A stretch of 36,359 nt of DNA from Acidobacteriaceae bacterium (GCA_003168355.1 PMSQ01000131.1:1-36359), one strand, 5' to 3'. Shown: positions 24,458-32,983, counted from the first letter of the stretch. Program-made: numbers and translations. The notes: generated from the sequence alone by a model not told the origin.

Positions 24458-24649
24458 ACCTCTTCTCGTGCGCCCTTGACAAGCCGTGATATGCTGCTGC
24501 CCGCGCCCTAAGGAGCTGATTCGAACGTCGCCTGCGGTTCGGATCATTCCCCGTGATGCGAGTTCTTTTCGCAACTCCCGAATCTCAGCTCGTGTCTTCG
24601 TGGTGCGCGAGTTGCACGCGCTCGTCTCCTCGCTGCAAAGGAGGACGCT
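24458..24649. other. Gap between the ligase and MFS genes, with a hairpin
   Basis: 192 bases with no supported gene. A 9-bp stem with one G-U pair (24518-24526 / 24537-24545, arms GATTCGAAC and GTTCGGATC) encloses a 10-base loop. There is no T-tract. TTGACA occurs at 24476-24481, but no -10 element lies at the right distance. It could hold an internal promoter or leader for the transporter. Confidence 0.4.
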
Positions 24650-25954
24650 ATGGCCATTGAAGCAGTGACTCGTCCACAACCCGCCGTTCACACTAAGCTC
24701 TCGCGCCAGCAAATCACCGGATTCTGGGGCGCATGGGCCGGCTGGACCTTGGACGGCATGGATTCGGTGATCTACGCACTCGTCCTCAGCCCTGCACTCA
24801 CGGAACTGCTCCCCAAGTCGGGGTACAAGGCCACCCCTGCCAACGTGGGGTTTGCGGGCTCCACTCTGTTTGCGCTCTTCCTCGTGGGCTGGGGACTCTC
24901 GCTGATTTGGGGACCGATTGCCGACAAGTTTGGCCGCAGCCGGGTGCTGGCTGCCACCATCTTCGTGTATGCCATCTTCACCGGAGCTGCCGCAATGTCC
25001 CAGACGGTATGGCAGTTGGGATTGTTCCGCTTGCTCGCGGGCATCGGGATCGGCGGCGAATGGGCGCTGGCAGGCACCTACGTTGCTGAAGCTTGGCCCG
25101 AAGACCGCCGCAAGATGGGCGCCGGATATCTGCAAACCGGTTATTACGCCGGCTTTTTTCTGGCTTCGGCTCTCAACTACACGGTCGCGCCGCACTACGG
25201 CTGGCGCGCCATGTTCTGGTGCGGCCTCACGCCCGTCATCGTCGCCGTCATGGTTCTGCTCCGCGTGAAGGAACCTCAGCGCTGGCAACAGAAAGCCAAG
25301 TTAAAAGCCGAAACCGGAGTTTCTCCTCTTCGCCGAATTTTCAGTCCTCCTTACACCCAGCGCACACTGGTCAACACTGTGCTGCTGGCCTCGGCCATCT
25401 GCGGCCTGTGGGCTGCCGCGGTTTATGCTCCCACGGCAATCATCAATCTGGCAAAGCGCGCCGGCATGTTGCAGCCGCAGGCTGTGCGCGTGTCTTCCTT
25501 CGGTATGGGCTTGCTATCGCTGGGAACCATCCTGGGATGCCTGGCGGTTCCTCCGTTGGCCGAACGCTTTGGCCGCAAGCGAACTCTGACCTTTTACTAC
25601 CTCGGAATGGCCGTCTGCATCCTGCTTAGCTTTGGCTGGGCGTTCTATCTGCCGCTGGGACTTCATCCTTTCATCGCCTTGTTGTTTTTCTTGGGCTTCT
25701 TCGGCGGTAACTTCGCCATCTTCAGCCTTTGGCTGCCAGAGCAATACGGCACCACGGTTCGCGCGACCGCCTTCGCCTTCACCACTTCCTTCGGACGCTT
25801 CATCGCCGCCGCAGTCAACTTCGGCGTGGGCGCGCTCGTCAGCCGGATGGGAACTCTGGGCAAGCCGGTTGCATTTACGGCCATTGCCTTTGGCATCGGC
25901 CTGCTGGTGATTCCCTTCGCGGTAGAAACCCGGGGCAAAGTGCTTCCTGACTAG
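24650..25954 (+). CDS. Major facilitator superfamily transporter (NanT/SHS-like)
   Basis: 434 residues, 12 hydrophobic helices in two halves. The MFS loop signature appears between helices 2 and 3 (GPIADKFGRSR) and again in the second half (PLAERFGRKRT). The RLLAGIGIGGEWALAGTYVAEAWP stretch in helices 4-5 and the opening GFWGAWAGWTLDGMDSVIYAL resemble the sialate/organic-acid branch (SHS, aromatic acid:H+ families), which carries small carboxylates. AAGGAGG lies five bases before the ATG. With the malonyl-CoA-synthetase-like gene upstream, a dicarboxylate such as malonate is a reasonable guess for the substrate, but there is no direct evidence. Confidence 0.9.
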   Translation: MAIEAVTRPQPAVHTKLSRQQITGFWGAWAGWTLDGMDSVIYALVLSPALTELLPKSGYKATPANVGFAGSTLFALFLVGWGLSLIWGPIADKFGRSRVLAATIFVYAIFTGAAAMSQTVWQLGLFRLLAGIGIGGEWALAGTYVAEAWPEDRRKMGAGYLQTGYYAGFFLASALNYTVAPHYGWRAMFWCGLTPVIVAVMVLLRVKEPQRWQQKAKLKAETGVSPLRRIFSPPYTQRTLVNTVLLASAICGLWAAAVYAPTAIINLAKRAGMLQPQAVRVSSFGMGLLSLGTILGCLAVPPLAERFGRKRTLTFYYLGMAVCILLSFGWAFYLPLGLHPFIALLFFLGFFGGNFAIFSLWLPEQYGTTVRATAFAFTTSFGRFIAAAVNFGVGALVSRMGTLGKPVAFTAIAFGIGLLVIPFAVETRGKVLPD

Positions 25955-25965
25955 AAGTTTGCAGA

Positions 25966-27933
25966 TCACGTGAGGTGAGAACGCACCTTATCTCGAATTG
26001 AGGGAAAACTTACCCTCAGATTGAACAAGGCCAGCACGGCTGGCGCTAAGTAAAGCCACCTCCACCCCGGATTGATCAACGACACTGCTTTCTCTGGGTC
26101 CGTTCCAGCCCCGTAGGCCCTGACTACGTTCGGCGTTCCGATAAAGCTCAAAATATAAGGCGAGCCCACCCATTTTGTCATGATGAGCTGAAGCAACAGA
26201 AATACCCAGAGCACCAGAACCAAGCCACCCGCATAACCCCACTCTCGCGCCGTCCCGGGAAACAATATCCCTAAAGTTTTTCCGACTACTCCCGGAGGCT
26301 GCTGAACCGGCCGAGTGGGAAAGACAAAAAGCAAAATTGTCAGACCGAGGGCTACCTCGGAGAAGATCCAAATCACGGCACCAGACTTTGCTGTCGCAGT
26401 GGTGACTGAGAGGTTCGCGTTCAAGTGCCAGGGATGGAGCTGGCCCATGGATGCCAGCGCCAGTCGCCTCGATAGCGAGCCTCCCGCCAAGGCATTCAAC
26501 CAAACACGCCTCGGTGGCGGGGCGAACATGGGAGCATTCGGAACATACTGCTGGTGAATCTGCGTCCAGTAGTTCGAGATCGGACGGCCCAGGTTGAAGG
26601 CTGCTTCGGCCAGGGTTGGGTTCAAGTGCTGGGCTTGTTGAAACGCCGCAGTGGCATCCGCCTCTTTGCCTTGCATGCGCCAGATGGCTCCAAGATTATT
26701 CCAACTTTCCGCATACTGCGGCAGTTGTTGATACAGCTGCGTGGCGGCTGGGTAATCTCCACCCTGCTGAAAGGAAAATGCCATCAGGAAGTCACGCTCC
26801 GGGGTGGCCAACAAGCGCTGCTGCAGGAACTGTCGGGTGGAAGGCGTCGCCAGAGTGCCGGAGGCCATGCTGATTGGGGCCTCGCCCATCAACATGGCCG
26901 GAGCAAGAGTCTGTCCCATCCAGCCATAGCAAAACCAAGCGCCGATAAAAATCAAAACGCAGCCGATTCGCTGGGGCATACTCCAATATTGGACGTTGAA
27001 AAACGCTAGCCGGTTGCGCAAGCCGGCAGGCCGGGGCGCAGCCCGGTCATGGCGTCTCTGCCACCGGTATCGGACATAGGAGACCGCCACGAACGCCCAC
27101 CAGGAAAATCCGCAGGCAACGCCGACCAGCAGCGCAATATCGGATTCCAGAACAAGCGGGGCAAAAAGATGACCGCTCTTTTCTCTTGTTTCCTCGGCCC
27201 GATCCAGCCAAAGCCTGTGCTCCGCAGGAGTCGCTGCAGACATGGCATACTCCTGCCACGCCACTTCCGTCCCTTCACCGTAAGGTATGAGTTGATACAT
27301 CCGTTCGGAGACCGTGGCCTTGCGATCTTTCGCAATCTTCTGCCAGTCCACGGGGTACAACCACAAACGAATAAGGATCGAGGTCACCAGACGAGGATCG
27401 TTCCCATTTTTCAGAAAATCCTGGTAGCCACGCTGGAACGCATCGTCCGCCATCTGGCCCGCCTGCAGATTCTCCAGGAAGCCGGACATGGGAAGCAGAT
27501 CTGTGTGCGAACCCAGCGGATGGATTGCCTTTTCGAAGGCGGCGTCTGCGCCAGGTTCTCCGGCCTCGATAAGTAGCTTGCCCAGGATTATTCCAAACCA
27601 CGGGGAGAAAGGATCTCTCCGCACCGCCTCTTGCATCTCTGGTACAAGCGCATGGGCGCGATCAGCCGGAATAGCTGCTAAGCCGTACAGATTAACGGCC
27701 TCACGCTCAGGAAGCAAATTCTCCAGGATTGATTCGTGAGTAACAATTGTCGCAGCCCCGGGGCGGAGCGGATCGAAAACAAAAGTGGAGATTGAACTCT
27801 CTCGTCCGGGAGATGGCTCCTCGGTGGTAATTTCTGCCCTGCCGCTTTCGCCTTCCGGGACGATGCGAGTGACGATTCCGGGCATGAGCCAGCGGCCCAG
27901 CACTATACCTCGGTCGGTGTCGATCCAACGCAA
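25966..27933 (-). CDS. Multi-pass membrane protein with TPR segment, probably the main part of a frameshifted gene
   Basis: 655 residues from a TTG at 27933; the first ATG is at 27885. Neither start has a ribosome site. An N-terminal soluble part of about 260 residues has beta-rich then helical, TPR-like sequence (ALVPEMQEAVRRDPFSPWFG). Two transmembrane segments follow (about 264-287 and 322-341), then a TPR-like region (382-450: GDYPAATQLYQQLPQYAESW; GKEADATAAFQQAQHLNPT), then about three more membrane segments. It looks like an inner-membrane scaffold of unknown function. The codons before the TTG remain coding-like (RAYFSHGQCLRWIDTDRG) back to a TGA near 27985, and the overlapping preceding frame carries a signal peptide. 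See the next entry and the findings. It converges with the MFS gene, 11 bases apart. Confidence 0.75.
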   Translation of the reverse strand: MRWIDTDRGIVLGRWLMPGIVTRIVPEGESGRAEITTEEPSPGRESSISTFVFDPLRPGAATIVTHESILENLLPEREAVNLYGLAAIPADRAHALVPEMQEAVRRDPFSPWFGIILGKLLIEAGEPGADAAFEKAIHPLGSHTDLLPMSGFLENLQAGQMADDAFQRGYQDFLKNGNDPRLVTSILIRLWLYPVDWQKIAKDRKATVSERMYQLIPYGEGTEVAWQEYAMSAATPAEHRLWLDRAEETREKSGHLFAPLVLESDIALLVGVACGFSWWAFVAVSYVRYRWQRRHDRAAPRPAGLRNRLAFFNVQYWSMPQRIGCVLIFIGAWFCYGWMGQTLAPAMLMGEAPISMASGTLATPSTRQFLQQRLLATPERDFLMAFSFQQGGDYPAATQLYQQLPQYAESWNNLGAIWRMQGKEADATAAFQQAQHLNPTLAEAAFNLGRPISNYWTQIHQQYVPNAPMFAPPPRRVWLNALAGGSLSRRLALASMGQLHPWHLNANLSVTTATAKSGAVIWIFSEVALGLTILLFVFPTRPVQQPPGVVGKTLGILFPGTAREWGYAGGLVLVLWVFLLLQLIMTKWVGSPYILSFIGTPNVVRAYGAGTDPEKAVSLINPGWRWLYLAPAVLALFNLRVSFPSIRDKVRSHLT

Positions 27934-28229
27934 ACATTGTCCGTGACTGAAATATGCCCGGCCTGGTCTTTCCTTGCGAGTTGAGTTTCATCCACATTGA
28001 TCTTGCCGGAAGAGGTGGAACCAGCTAGTCCGTACCGCAGTTTCCAGGGTGCGCGGCCACCTCCCCTGAGTTCAATGATCTTGTCCACTGTACTGATCTC
28101 GACGTCTGTCGTTTGGCAGATGGAGTTGGGCGCGCAAAGAAACAGTAATACCAAAACCGTCATCGACACAGATCGATTCAGCACGCGTGTGTTGGCCACC
28201 GCAACCTCTATTTTGGCTAAGACCTCCAC
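27903..28229 (-). CDS. Signal-peptide fragment, probable N-terminal part of the downstream membrane protein
   Basis: 108 residues from a GTG at 28229, or fewer from the ATG at 28163. It has a secretion signal (MTVLVLLFLCAPNSICQ), then a short domain: TTDVEISTVDKIIELRGGG, then APWKLRYGLAG and KINVDETQLARKDQ. It stops at 27903, overlapping the next gene by 31 bases in another frame. The short size, the strong coding look of both frames around 27903-27985 and the poor start of the next gene suggest that one base was lost or gained and that the two were one protein of about 735-760 residues. A real short protein with translational coupling is the alternative. Confidence 0.55.
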   Translation of the reverse strand: MEVLAKIEVAVANTRVLNRSVSMTVLVLLFLCAPNSICQTTDVEISTVDKIIELRGGGRAPWKLRYGLAGSTSSGKINVDETQLARKDQAGHISVTDNVCVGSTPTEV

Positions 28230-28356
28230 GAAAACATAACATTACTTGTCTAGCCGGCCCAGTGTTAGCCTGGATATCCGCTCGCTCGGTGGCTCCGTGA
28301 AGCGAATAGTCAGGTCCACTCCAGAAGTTCTCCGCGACGCCATACCCTACGATTCA

Positions 28357-28416
28357 TGGTGCCGGGAGGGGAATCGAACCCCCGCAGTCCTTTCGGACCT
28401 GCGGATTTTAAGCCCG
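28357..28416 (-). pseudogene. tRNA-Leu(UAA) 3' fragment (anticodon arm to CCA)
   Basis: Read on the minus strand, the sequence gives an anticodon loop CTTAAAA (anticodon TAA at 28408-28410), a class II variable arm with GTCC-GAAA-GGAC, a T-loop TTCGATT, an acceptor strand TCCCGGC, discriminator A and encoded CCA (28357-28359). The T-stem has five G on one side but only four C on the other, so one base is missing. Upstream of the anticodon stem neither the D-arm nor a 5' acceptor strand (expected GCCGGGA) can be found. It is therefore a degraded 3' half. Such fragments are typical leftovers of tyrosine-recombinase integration at tRNA genes. Confidence 0.75.
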
Positions 28417-28456
28417 AGCGCGGCGCGTTCGAGCCGTTGGTTTTCTGTTGGTTTCT

Positions 28457-31400
28457 CTATCGAACTGTACCGGTTGTTACGACCGATATGGGAGCGGTTC
28501 CAGTGTTGAAGGGTGAACCCGCGATCGGTGTCAGCGCTCCCGATGCCGGGTTGAGGGAGAAAGCCGAAACAGTATTATCCCCGTGGTTCGTCACATACAC
28601 GAAGCTTCCAGACAAATCCACGGCTACAAAAACAGGGCCATTGCCCACGGCAAACGGCGAACCTGGAATGGGAGACAAGACTCCAGTGGTTTGATTGATC
28701 GTATATGCCGATACATTGTTGGAGCCCTGGTTTGCGACGTAAACGAACCTTCCGCTGGGATCCACAGTGACGGATAGCGGATTTTGTCCTGTGGCAAACG
28801 GAGAACCTGGGACCTGCGTTGCGTTCGTTGTTGAGACTACATACACCACGTTGGTTGTGCTGTCAGGAACGAGCGCGAACCAGTTGGCGGAATCCAAAGC
28901 AAGTGAGCTCGGGGACGGGCCCACTATGTCGACGTTTTCAACGACAGCAGTTTGTCCCGTCGTTGTCGAACCGAATAGCGGATAGTTATAAACATAGAGA
29001 TGCCCACTGGTGCAATTCTGCGTGCACTTGTTCACATAATAGTCGGCGCTTGCCAGTGTATAAACATGCGCGCCGACAGGATCAAATCCCACCGCCACCG
29101 ACCCGTTCTCGATTGCGTAAACGGGAGAACCGATCAAGGGCGAGAGGCTTCCGATCGGCAGGTTGATCGAGTTGCCCCAGATATTTTCATCCTGGTTATC
29201 GACAACATAAACGTAGCTACCCGAGGGATCGACCGCGATACCAAACGGACTCAGGCCAATCGCATAGGGAGACCCGAGTGCCGGAGCCAGCGTGCCTGCG
29301 ACAGGATCGATCGTATACGCGGAAATGCTTCCAGCCGCGGCCGTGCATGACGTATCGGAGCAGTTGTTGGTTACGTACAGGAATGGATTCCACGGATCCA
29401 CGGTTGCGGCCATCGGCGAATATCCTTCGGCAAACGGCGAACCTGCCAGCGGAGCGAGCGCACCGCTGGTTGGATTGATGGAATATCCGGAGATATTGTT
29501 TGCCCCATTGCCGCCGCCCGCACTCAACACATAAGCAAACTGCGGCGTATAAGTTACACCAGTAGCACCGCTGCTAATTGCGAGTTCATGCGATCCGGAC
29601 GGGCCCGGAGCAGTGCCCACTGCAGATAGGCTGCCTGTCGAGCGGTTCAGACTAAAGGCTAGCAAATTTGATCCCACAGAATAACTGCCTCCGGCGGCAT
29701 AAACGAACTCGCCCGAGGGATCAACCGAGACGTTGGAGAGCTGACTTCCAGATGTCACGTACGGTGCATCAGGTAGCTCTGTCAGGTTTCCGCTGGTTGC
29801 GTTAAAGGCGAAACCATCGACGAGGTTGGTGTCATACGTCACGTAGACAAAGCTGTCGCTCGGATTGATTGCAATCGAGTCGGGCTGGCCGGAAACGGTG
29901 AAAGGTGAATTGTTAACCTGCGTAAGCGCGCCCGTGGACGCATTAATGGAAAACACGGAAATCGACGTCGGACCGGACCCGCAGTTGTCAGGCTGTGCCG
30001 TACCGCGTTTAACGCTGTCGGCGGTCCCGCAATTCGGTCGAGCGATGGCCTTCTGCCCGCTATCGGTACCGCCGGTGAATATCATCCCACTCGCACTCGG
30101 CAGCAACCGAGGCATGCTGTCACTCGCGAACGACCAATCGATCGGCCTCAAGAGGGAAGACGGATTTGGCGCCATCGGTTCTGCAGCATTCGAAGAACTG
30201 AAATCCTCAAGCGGCCAGGATTCAAGTGTCGCAAGAAGGACCAGGCGGTCTGCTTTGGGCCCAGGCAGACCAGCCGGTGGCAACGCATCCGACGACCCGG
30301 AACTCTGGCCGGGGTTACCAACCAAAAGGAATTTGCCTGCTGGATCCACCGCGAAAGTTACCGGATCTGACCCGGCCGCGAACGGCGATCCAGCTATCGG
30401 CGTCAACGCTCCACTATTTGGATCGAGCGTGAAAGCGGAAATCGTCGCGCTGCTGGTGTTCAATACATATACAAATTGGCCGCTGGGATCGACGATCACC
30501 GCCATGGCGCCGAAATCAACGGGGAACGGCGAACCCGGTACCGCTGTTAGTCCTCCATTCGGTCCCACCGCAAAGCCCGACACCGTCTCATCGCTGCCAT
30601 TCACCACATACACAAACCTGCCCAATGGATCTGCCGCAACCGCATTGGGATAATTGCCAGTTGCAACCGGCGGGGTGGCGAGCGGAGTCAGCGATCCGTT
30701 TGCACCTACCGTATAAACCGACAGGGTGTTGGGTACGTTGTTGGACGCGGTGTTGGCGATATAAAGGTACTGGCTCGCTGGATCGAGCGCGAGGGTTGAA
30801 GAATCTCCAGCTTGCGAAACGAAACCAAGGGAACGCAGCTGGCCGGTGGACGGATTCACCGAGTAGACGGAAACGGTGCCCACATTGCCGTTATCTGAGT
30901 ACGCACTTTCGTAAACGTAACGCGGAACTGTCGCCTGGGCTGAGTTGGTTACAATTACGCTCGCCGATCCGGTGGCGGATCCGGAAGCGGCGGTAATAGT
31001 TGCTGACCCAGGTGCGACTGCAGTGACCTGACCTTGGCTGTTCACAGTGGCCACGCTGGTCGCCGAACTCTCCCAGTTCGCGGTTTGAGTCACGTCCTGG
31101 GTGCTGCCATTCGTGTTATCGAGCGTAGCCTTAAATTGGAAGGAATTGCCTTGTTGAATGATGTCTCGTCCCGGACTCACGGTCACGGTGGGAACCGCCG
31201 CTGTTATCGTCAACATCGTTGAAGCCGTAAGGGTTCCGGCGGTTGCCGTGATTTTGGTTGTGCCTACGCTCAAGCCGGTGGCCAGACCCTGGGTGTCCGA
31301 CGTATTGCTGATGGTGGCAACAGCAGTGTTAGACGAACTCCAACTCACTTCTGACGTGATCATTTGACCGTTCGTTCCGGTAGCGACGAATTGTTGCGTA

Positions 31401-32473
31401 CCGATAGGGATGGTTACGTTCGTGGGCGCAATTGTCAGCGAGGTCGGTTGGCTCACAACTTCCACATTCGAGCAAGCACTGGAGCCTACGAACATCGCGC
31501 ATATACTCGCGGAGCCCGCGGCCATCGGATTGACTATTCCTGTGTTGCTGACCGTCGCTACGAGGGTATTGGTCGAACTCCAGCTTGACTGCGCGCTCAC
31601 GTTCGCCGTCGTTCCATCCGTGAAGGTCACCGTGGGGGTGAATTGTTGAGAATTTCCCGCAAACATCGTAGCTGAGGTCGGAGTAAGGACCAGACTCTGC
31701 GGGCCAATAATCTGTACCGTCGCCGTGGCGCTGATTTGGCCATCGATGGCGGTGATCGTCGCGGTACCCACAGAGACGGACGTCACCACGCCCTGGCTTC
31801 CGGAAGCATTCCCTACGGTGGCGACCGATAGGTTTGAGGAGCCCCACTGCACCGACGTCGTAACGTTTTGCTGGCTCCCATTGACAAATGTCCCAGTTGC
31901 CGTAAGCTGCTGCGTTTGCAAACCTTCATGAATTAAGGAATTAGCTGGAGAAATAGCTATCGATTGCAATACTCCCGCTGTCACGGTGAACGGCGTCGTG
32001 GAACTCGCGGACTGTCCGCTGACCGTTAGGGAAATCAGTCCGGTAGTCGCCGCGGAAGGAACGGTAACCGTCAGAGCATTCGAAGTCGCTGCCGTAACGG
32101 CAGCGGCCACTCCATTGAATTGCACTGTATTCGAGGAAGCTGTCGCGCTGAACCCCTGGCCTTGAATCGTCACACTCTGGCCAACCGGTCCGCTCTGCGG
32201 CGTAAAGTTTAGAATTGCCAATCCATTGGAAGGAGGAAGGGTTGACCGCGTAATCGAGAGTAGGTTTCCAACGGCATCGTAGGTATAGGTGGCGACGTTT
32301 CCGTTCTGATCCACGGCGCGGATCAGTTGACCCAAGTCATCATAGAAGTACTGAATGCCGCTGTTCTGAGCAAGAATAGGCAACGCGACAACGGACAGCA
32401 GCAGGATCGCAGCGCCCAGCGCGATTGCTCGATGCAGTCGAGATTTCTCAGTACGCCGCATATCATTGACCAA
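28457..32473 (-). CDS. Giant secreted chimera: YD repeats, IPT/TIG, four Big_2 domains and a YVTN-type beta-propeller
   Basis: 1338 residues from a TTG at 32473; the ATG at 32461 is the alternative. A signal peptide (about 1-36, AIALGAAILLLSVVALPILAQ) is followed by two YD units (40-77: YFYDDLGQLIRAVDQNGN and YTYDAVGNLLSITRS). Then come an IPT/TIG domain (about 86-166, FTPQSGPVGQSVTIQGQGFS), about four Big_2 Ig-like domains (about 167-520, each with the W.SS/ATV...G.ATITA pattern), and many 45-50-residue blades of the YVTN/lactonase type to the end (PIPGSPFAVGNGPVFVAVDL; VDPSGRFVYVANQGSNNVSA). It is probably cell-surface or extracellular, as a binding scaffold. A 115-residue non-propeller insertion interrupts one blade (29972-30316). 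The gene starts 15 bases after the preceding stop. Confidence 0.9.
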   Translation of the reverse strand: MVNDMRRTEKSRLHRAIALGAAILLLSVVALPILAQNSGIQYFYDDLGQLIRAVDQNGNVATYTYDAVGNLLSITRSTLPPSNGLAILNFTPQSGPVGQSVTIQGQGFSATASSNTVQFNGVAAAVTAATSNALTVTVPSAATTGLISLTVSGQSASSTTPFTVTAGVLQSIAISPANSLIHEGLQTQQLTATGTFVNGSQQNVTTSVQWGSSNLSVATVGNASGSQGVVTSVSVGTATITAIDGQISATATVQIIGPQSLVLTPTSATMFAGNSQQFTPTVTFTDGTTANVSAQSSWSSTNTLVATVSNTGIVNPMAAGSASICAMFVGSSACSNVEVVSQPTSLTIAPTNVTIPIGTQQFVATGTNGQMITSEVSWSSSNTAVATISNTSDTQGLATGLSVGTTKITATAGTLTASTMLTITAAVPTVTVSPGRDIIQQGNSFQFKATLDNTNGSTQDVTQTANWESSATSVATVNSQGQVTAVAPGSATITAASGSATGSASVIVTNSAQATVPRYVYESAYSDNGNVGTVSVYSVNPSTGQLRSLGFVSQAGDSSTLALDPASQYLYIANTASNNVPNTLSVYTVGANGSLTPLATPPVATGNYPNAVAADPLGRFVYVVNGSDETVSGFAVGPNGGLTAVPGSPFPVDFGAMAVIVDPSGQFVYVLNTSSATISAFTLDPNSGALTPIAGSPFAAGSDPVTFAVDPAGKFLLVGNPGQSSGSSDALPPAGLPGPKADRLVLLATLESWPLEDFSSSNAAEPMAPNPSSLLRPIDWSFASDSMPRLLPSASGMIFTGGTDSGQKAIARPNCGTADSVKRGTAQPDNCGSGPTSISVFSINASTGALTQVNNSPFTVSGQPDSIAINPSDSFVYVTYDTNLVDGFAFNATSGNLTELPDAPYVTSGSQLSNVSVDPSGEFVYAAGGSYSVGSNLLAFSLNRSTGSLSAVGTAPGPSGSHELAISSGATGVTYTPQFAYVLSAGGGNGANNISGYSINPTSGALAPLAGSPFAEGYSPMAATVDPWNPFLYVTNNCSDTSCTAAAGSISAYTIDPVAGTLAPALGSPYAIGLSPFGIAVDPSGSYVYVVDNQDENIWGNSINLPIGSLSPLIGSPVYAIENGSVAVGFDPVGAHVYTLASADYYVNKCTQNCTSGHLYVYNYPLFGSTTTGQTAVVENVDIVGPSPSSLALDSANWFALVPDSTTNVVYVVSTTNATQVPGSPFATGQNPLSVTVDPSGRFVYVANQGSNNVSAYTINQTTGVLSPIPGSPFAVGNGPVFVAVDLSGSFVYVTNHGDNTVSAFSLNPASGALTPIAGSPFNTGTAPISVVTTGTVR
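29972..30316 (-). other. Foreign-looking insertion inside a propeller blade
   Basis: Between the strand ending FLLVGNPG and the next strand TSISVFSINASTGAL, where neighbouring blades are continuous, about 115 residues do not fit the blade pattern. They are rich in Pro, Ser and Leu (SSDALPPAGLPGPKADRLVL; LESWPLEDFSSSNAAEPMAP) and end in two Cys-containing segments, RPNCGTADS and QPDNCGSGP. No domain is recognised. The frame is kept on both sides. Confidence 0.65.
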
Positions 32474-32474
32474 G

Positions 32475-32492
32475 CTGACGGTCAGCCGTCAG
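32475..32492. promoter_or_regulatory. Hairpin at the junction of the small secreted gene and the propeller gene
   Basis: CTGACGG (32475-32481) and CCGTCAG (32486-32492) form a perfect 7-bp inverted repeat with a TCAG loop. It spans the stop codon of the small secreted protein (32489-32491) and ends two bases from the TTG start of the next gene. It could influence translational coupling or processing of the transcript. No T-tract follows. Confidence 0.45.
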
Positions 32493-32959
32493 TCCCAAAA
32501 AATACGCCAGAAACCGGTCTCGCGGGACTCATATGTCGCGATTAGAACCGAATAGATCGTTTGCCCGTTAGGATTGGTTCTGAGCAGGCAGACTCCGACG
32601 CCGAAGCGGGCCGCTGTCTTACTTGTGTCCGGCAATACCGCGAGTTTTTGCACTGATTCAGGAAGCTGGGGCGGATCCGACGTCTCGTAGAGGACATCCG
32701 TAATCAGGCCCGAAGGGAAGCGCAGGTCCTTCTTGCAAACCTTTTCTCGGAATGGATTTCTATCCATCCTTTCCAATTTCGACAGGTGGGCTTCCTGGCG
32801 GGTTTTGGTAAAGGCGGCCGCAACAACATCAGCAACGGAGTCTTCCTGTTGAGTCGCGCCAGCTAACAGGCAGAAAGGACAAAGCCACAAGAGGAGCGGC
32901 CAGGCGCAATGCCGGCGGAACGTTGCCTTACCTCGCTTTCTTAGCTGATGTTCACTCAT
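32489..32959 (-). CDS. Small secreted protein of unknown function between two giant surface-protein genes
   Basis: 156 residues. The basic N-terminus and hydrophobic core (about 19-35, AWPLLLWLCPFCLLAGA) form a signal peptide. The mature part has about 120 residues with helical, charged sequence first (AFTKTRQEAHLSKLERMDRN), a Cys (KVCKK), and a C-terminal beta-like stretch (RFGVGVCLLRTNPNGQTIYS). The order of a helix with R-x-E and a late GVGV strand vaguely recalls degenerate CAP/SCP proteins, but I cannot support that. It starts 24 bases after the stop of the RHS gene and ends 15 bases before the propeller gene, so all three are probably cotranscribed. Its place directly after an RHS C-terminus is where immunity genes usually sit. 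Confidence 0.7.
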   Translation of the reverse strand: MSEHQLRKRGKATFRRHCAWPLLLWLCPFCLLAGATQQEDSVADVVAAAFTKTRQEAHLSKLERMDRNPFREKVCKKDLRFPSGLITDVLYETSDPPQLPESVQKLAVLPDTSKTAARFGVGVCLLRTNPNGQTIYSVLIATYESRETGFWRIFWD

Positions 32960-32983
32960 ATATCCCGTTCAAGGAGCCTGTTT

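Noticed and set aside
24476-24500. TTGACA followed by a TATGCT-like hexamer
   Set aside because: The spacing is only about 8 bases; a sigma-70 promoter needs about 17.
23873-25288. 471-codon open frame on the minus strand
   Set aside because: It is antisense to the ligase and MFS genes; its composition is that of a shadow frame.
28357-28445. A complete, functional tRNA-Leu gene
   Set aside because: No D-arm and no 5' acceptor strand pairing with TCCCGGC is found, and the T-stem lacks one base, so only a degraded 3' half is supported.
29865-30653. 262-codon plus-strand frame across the propeller insertion
   Set aside because: Outside the insertion it is antisense to propeller blades. I considered that the insertion might be a reversed gene fragment, but the plus-strand translation shows no recognisable protein either.
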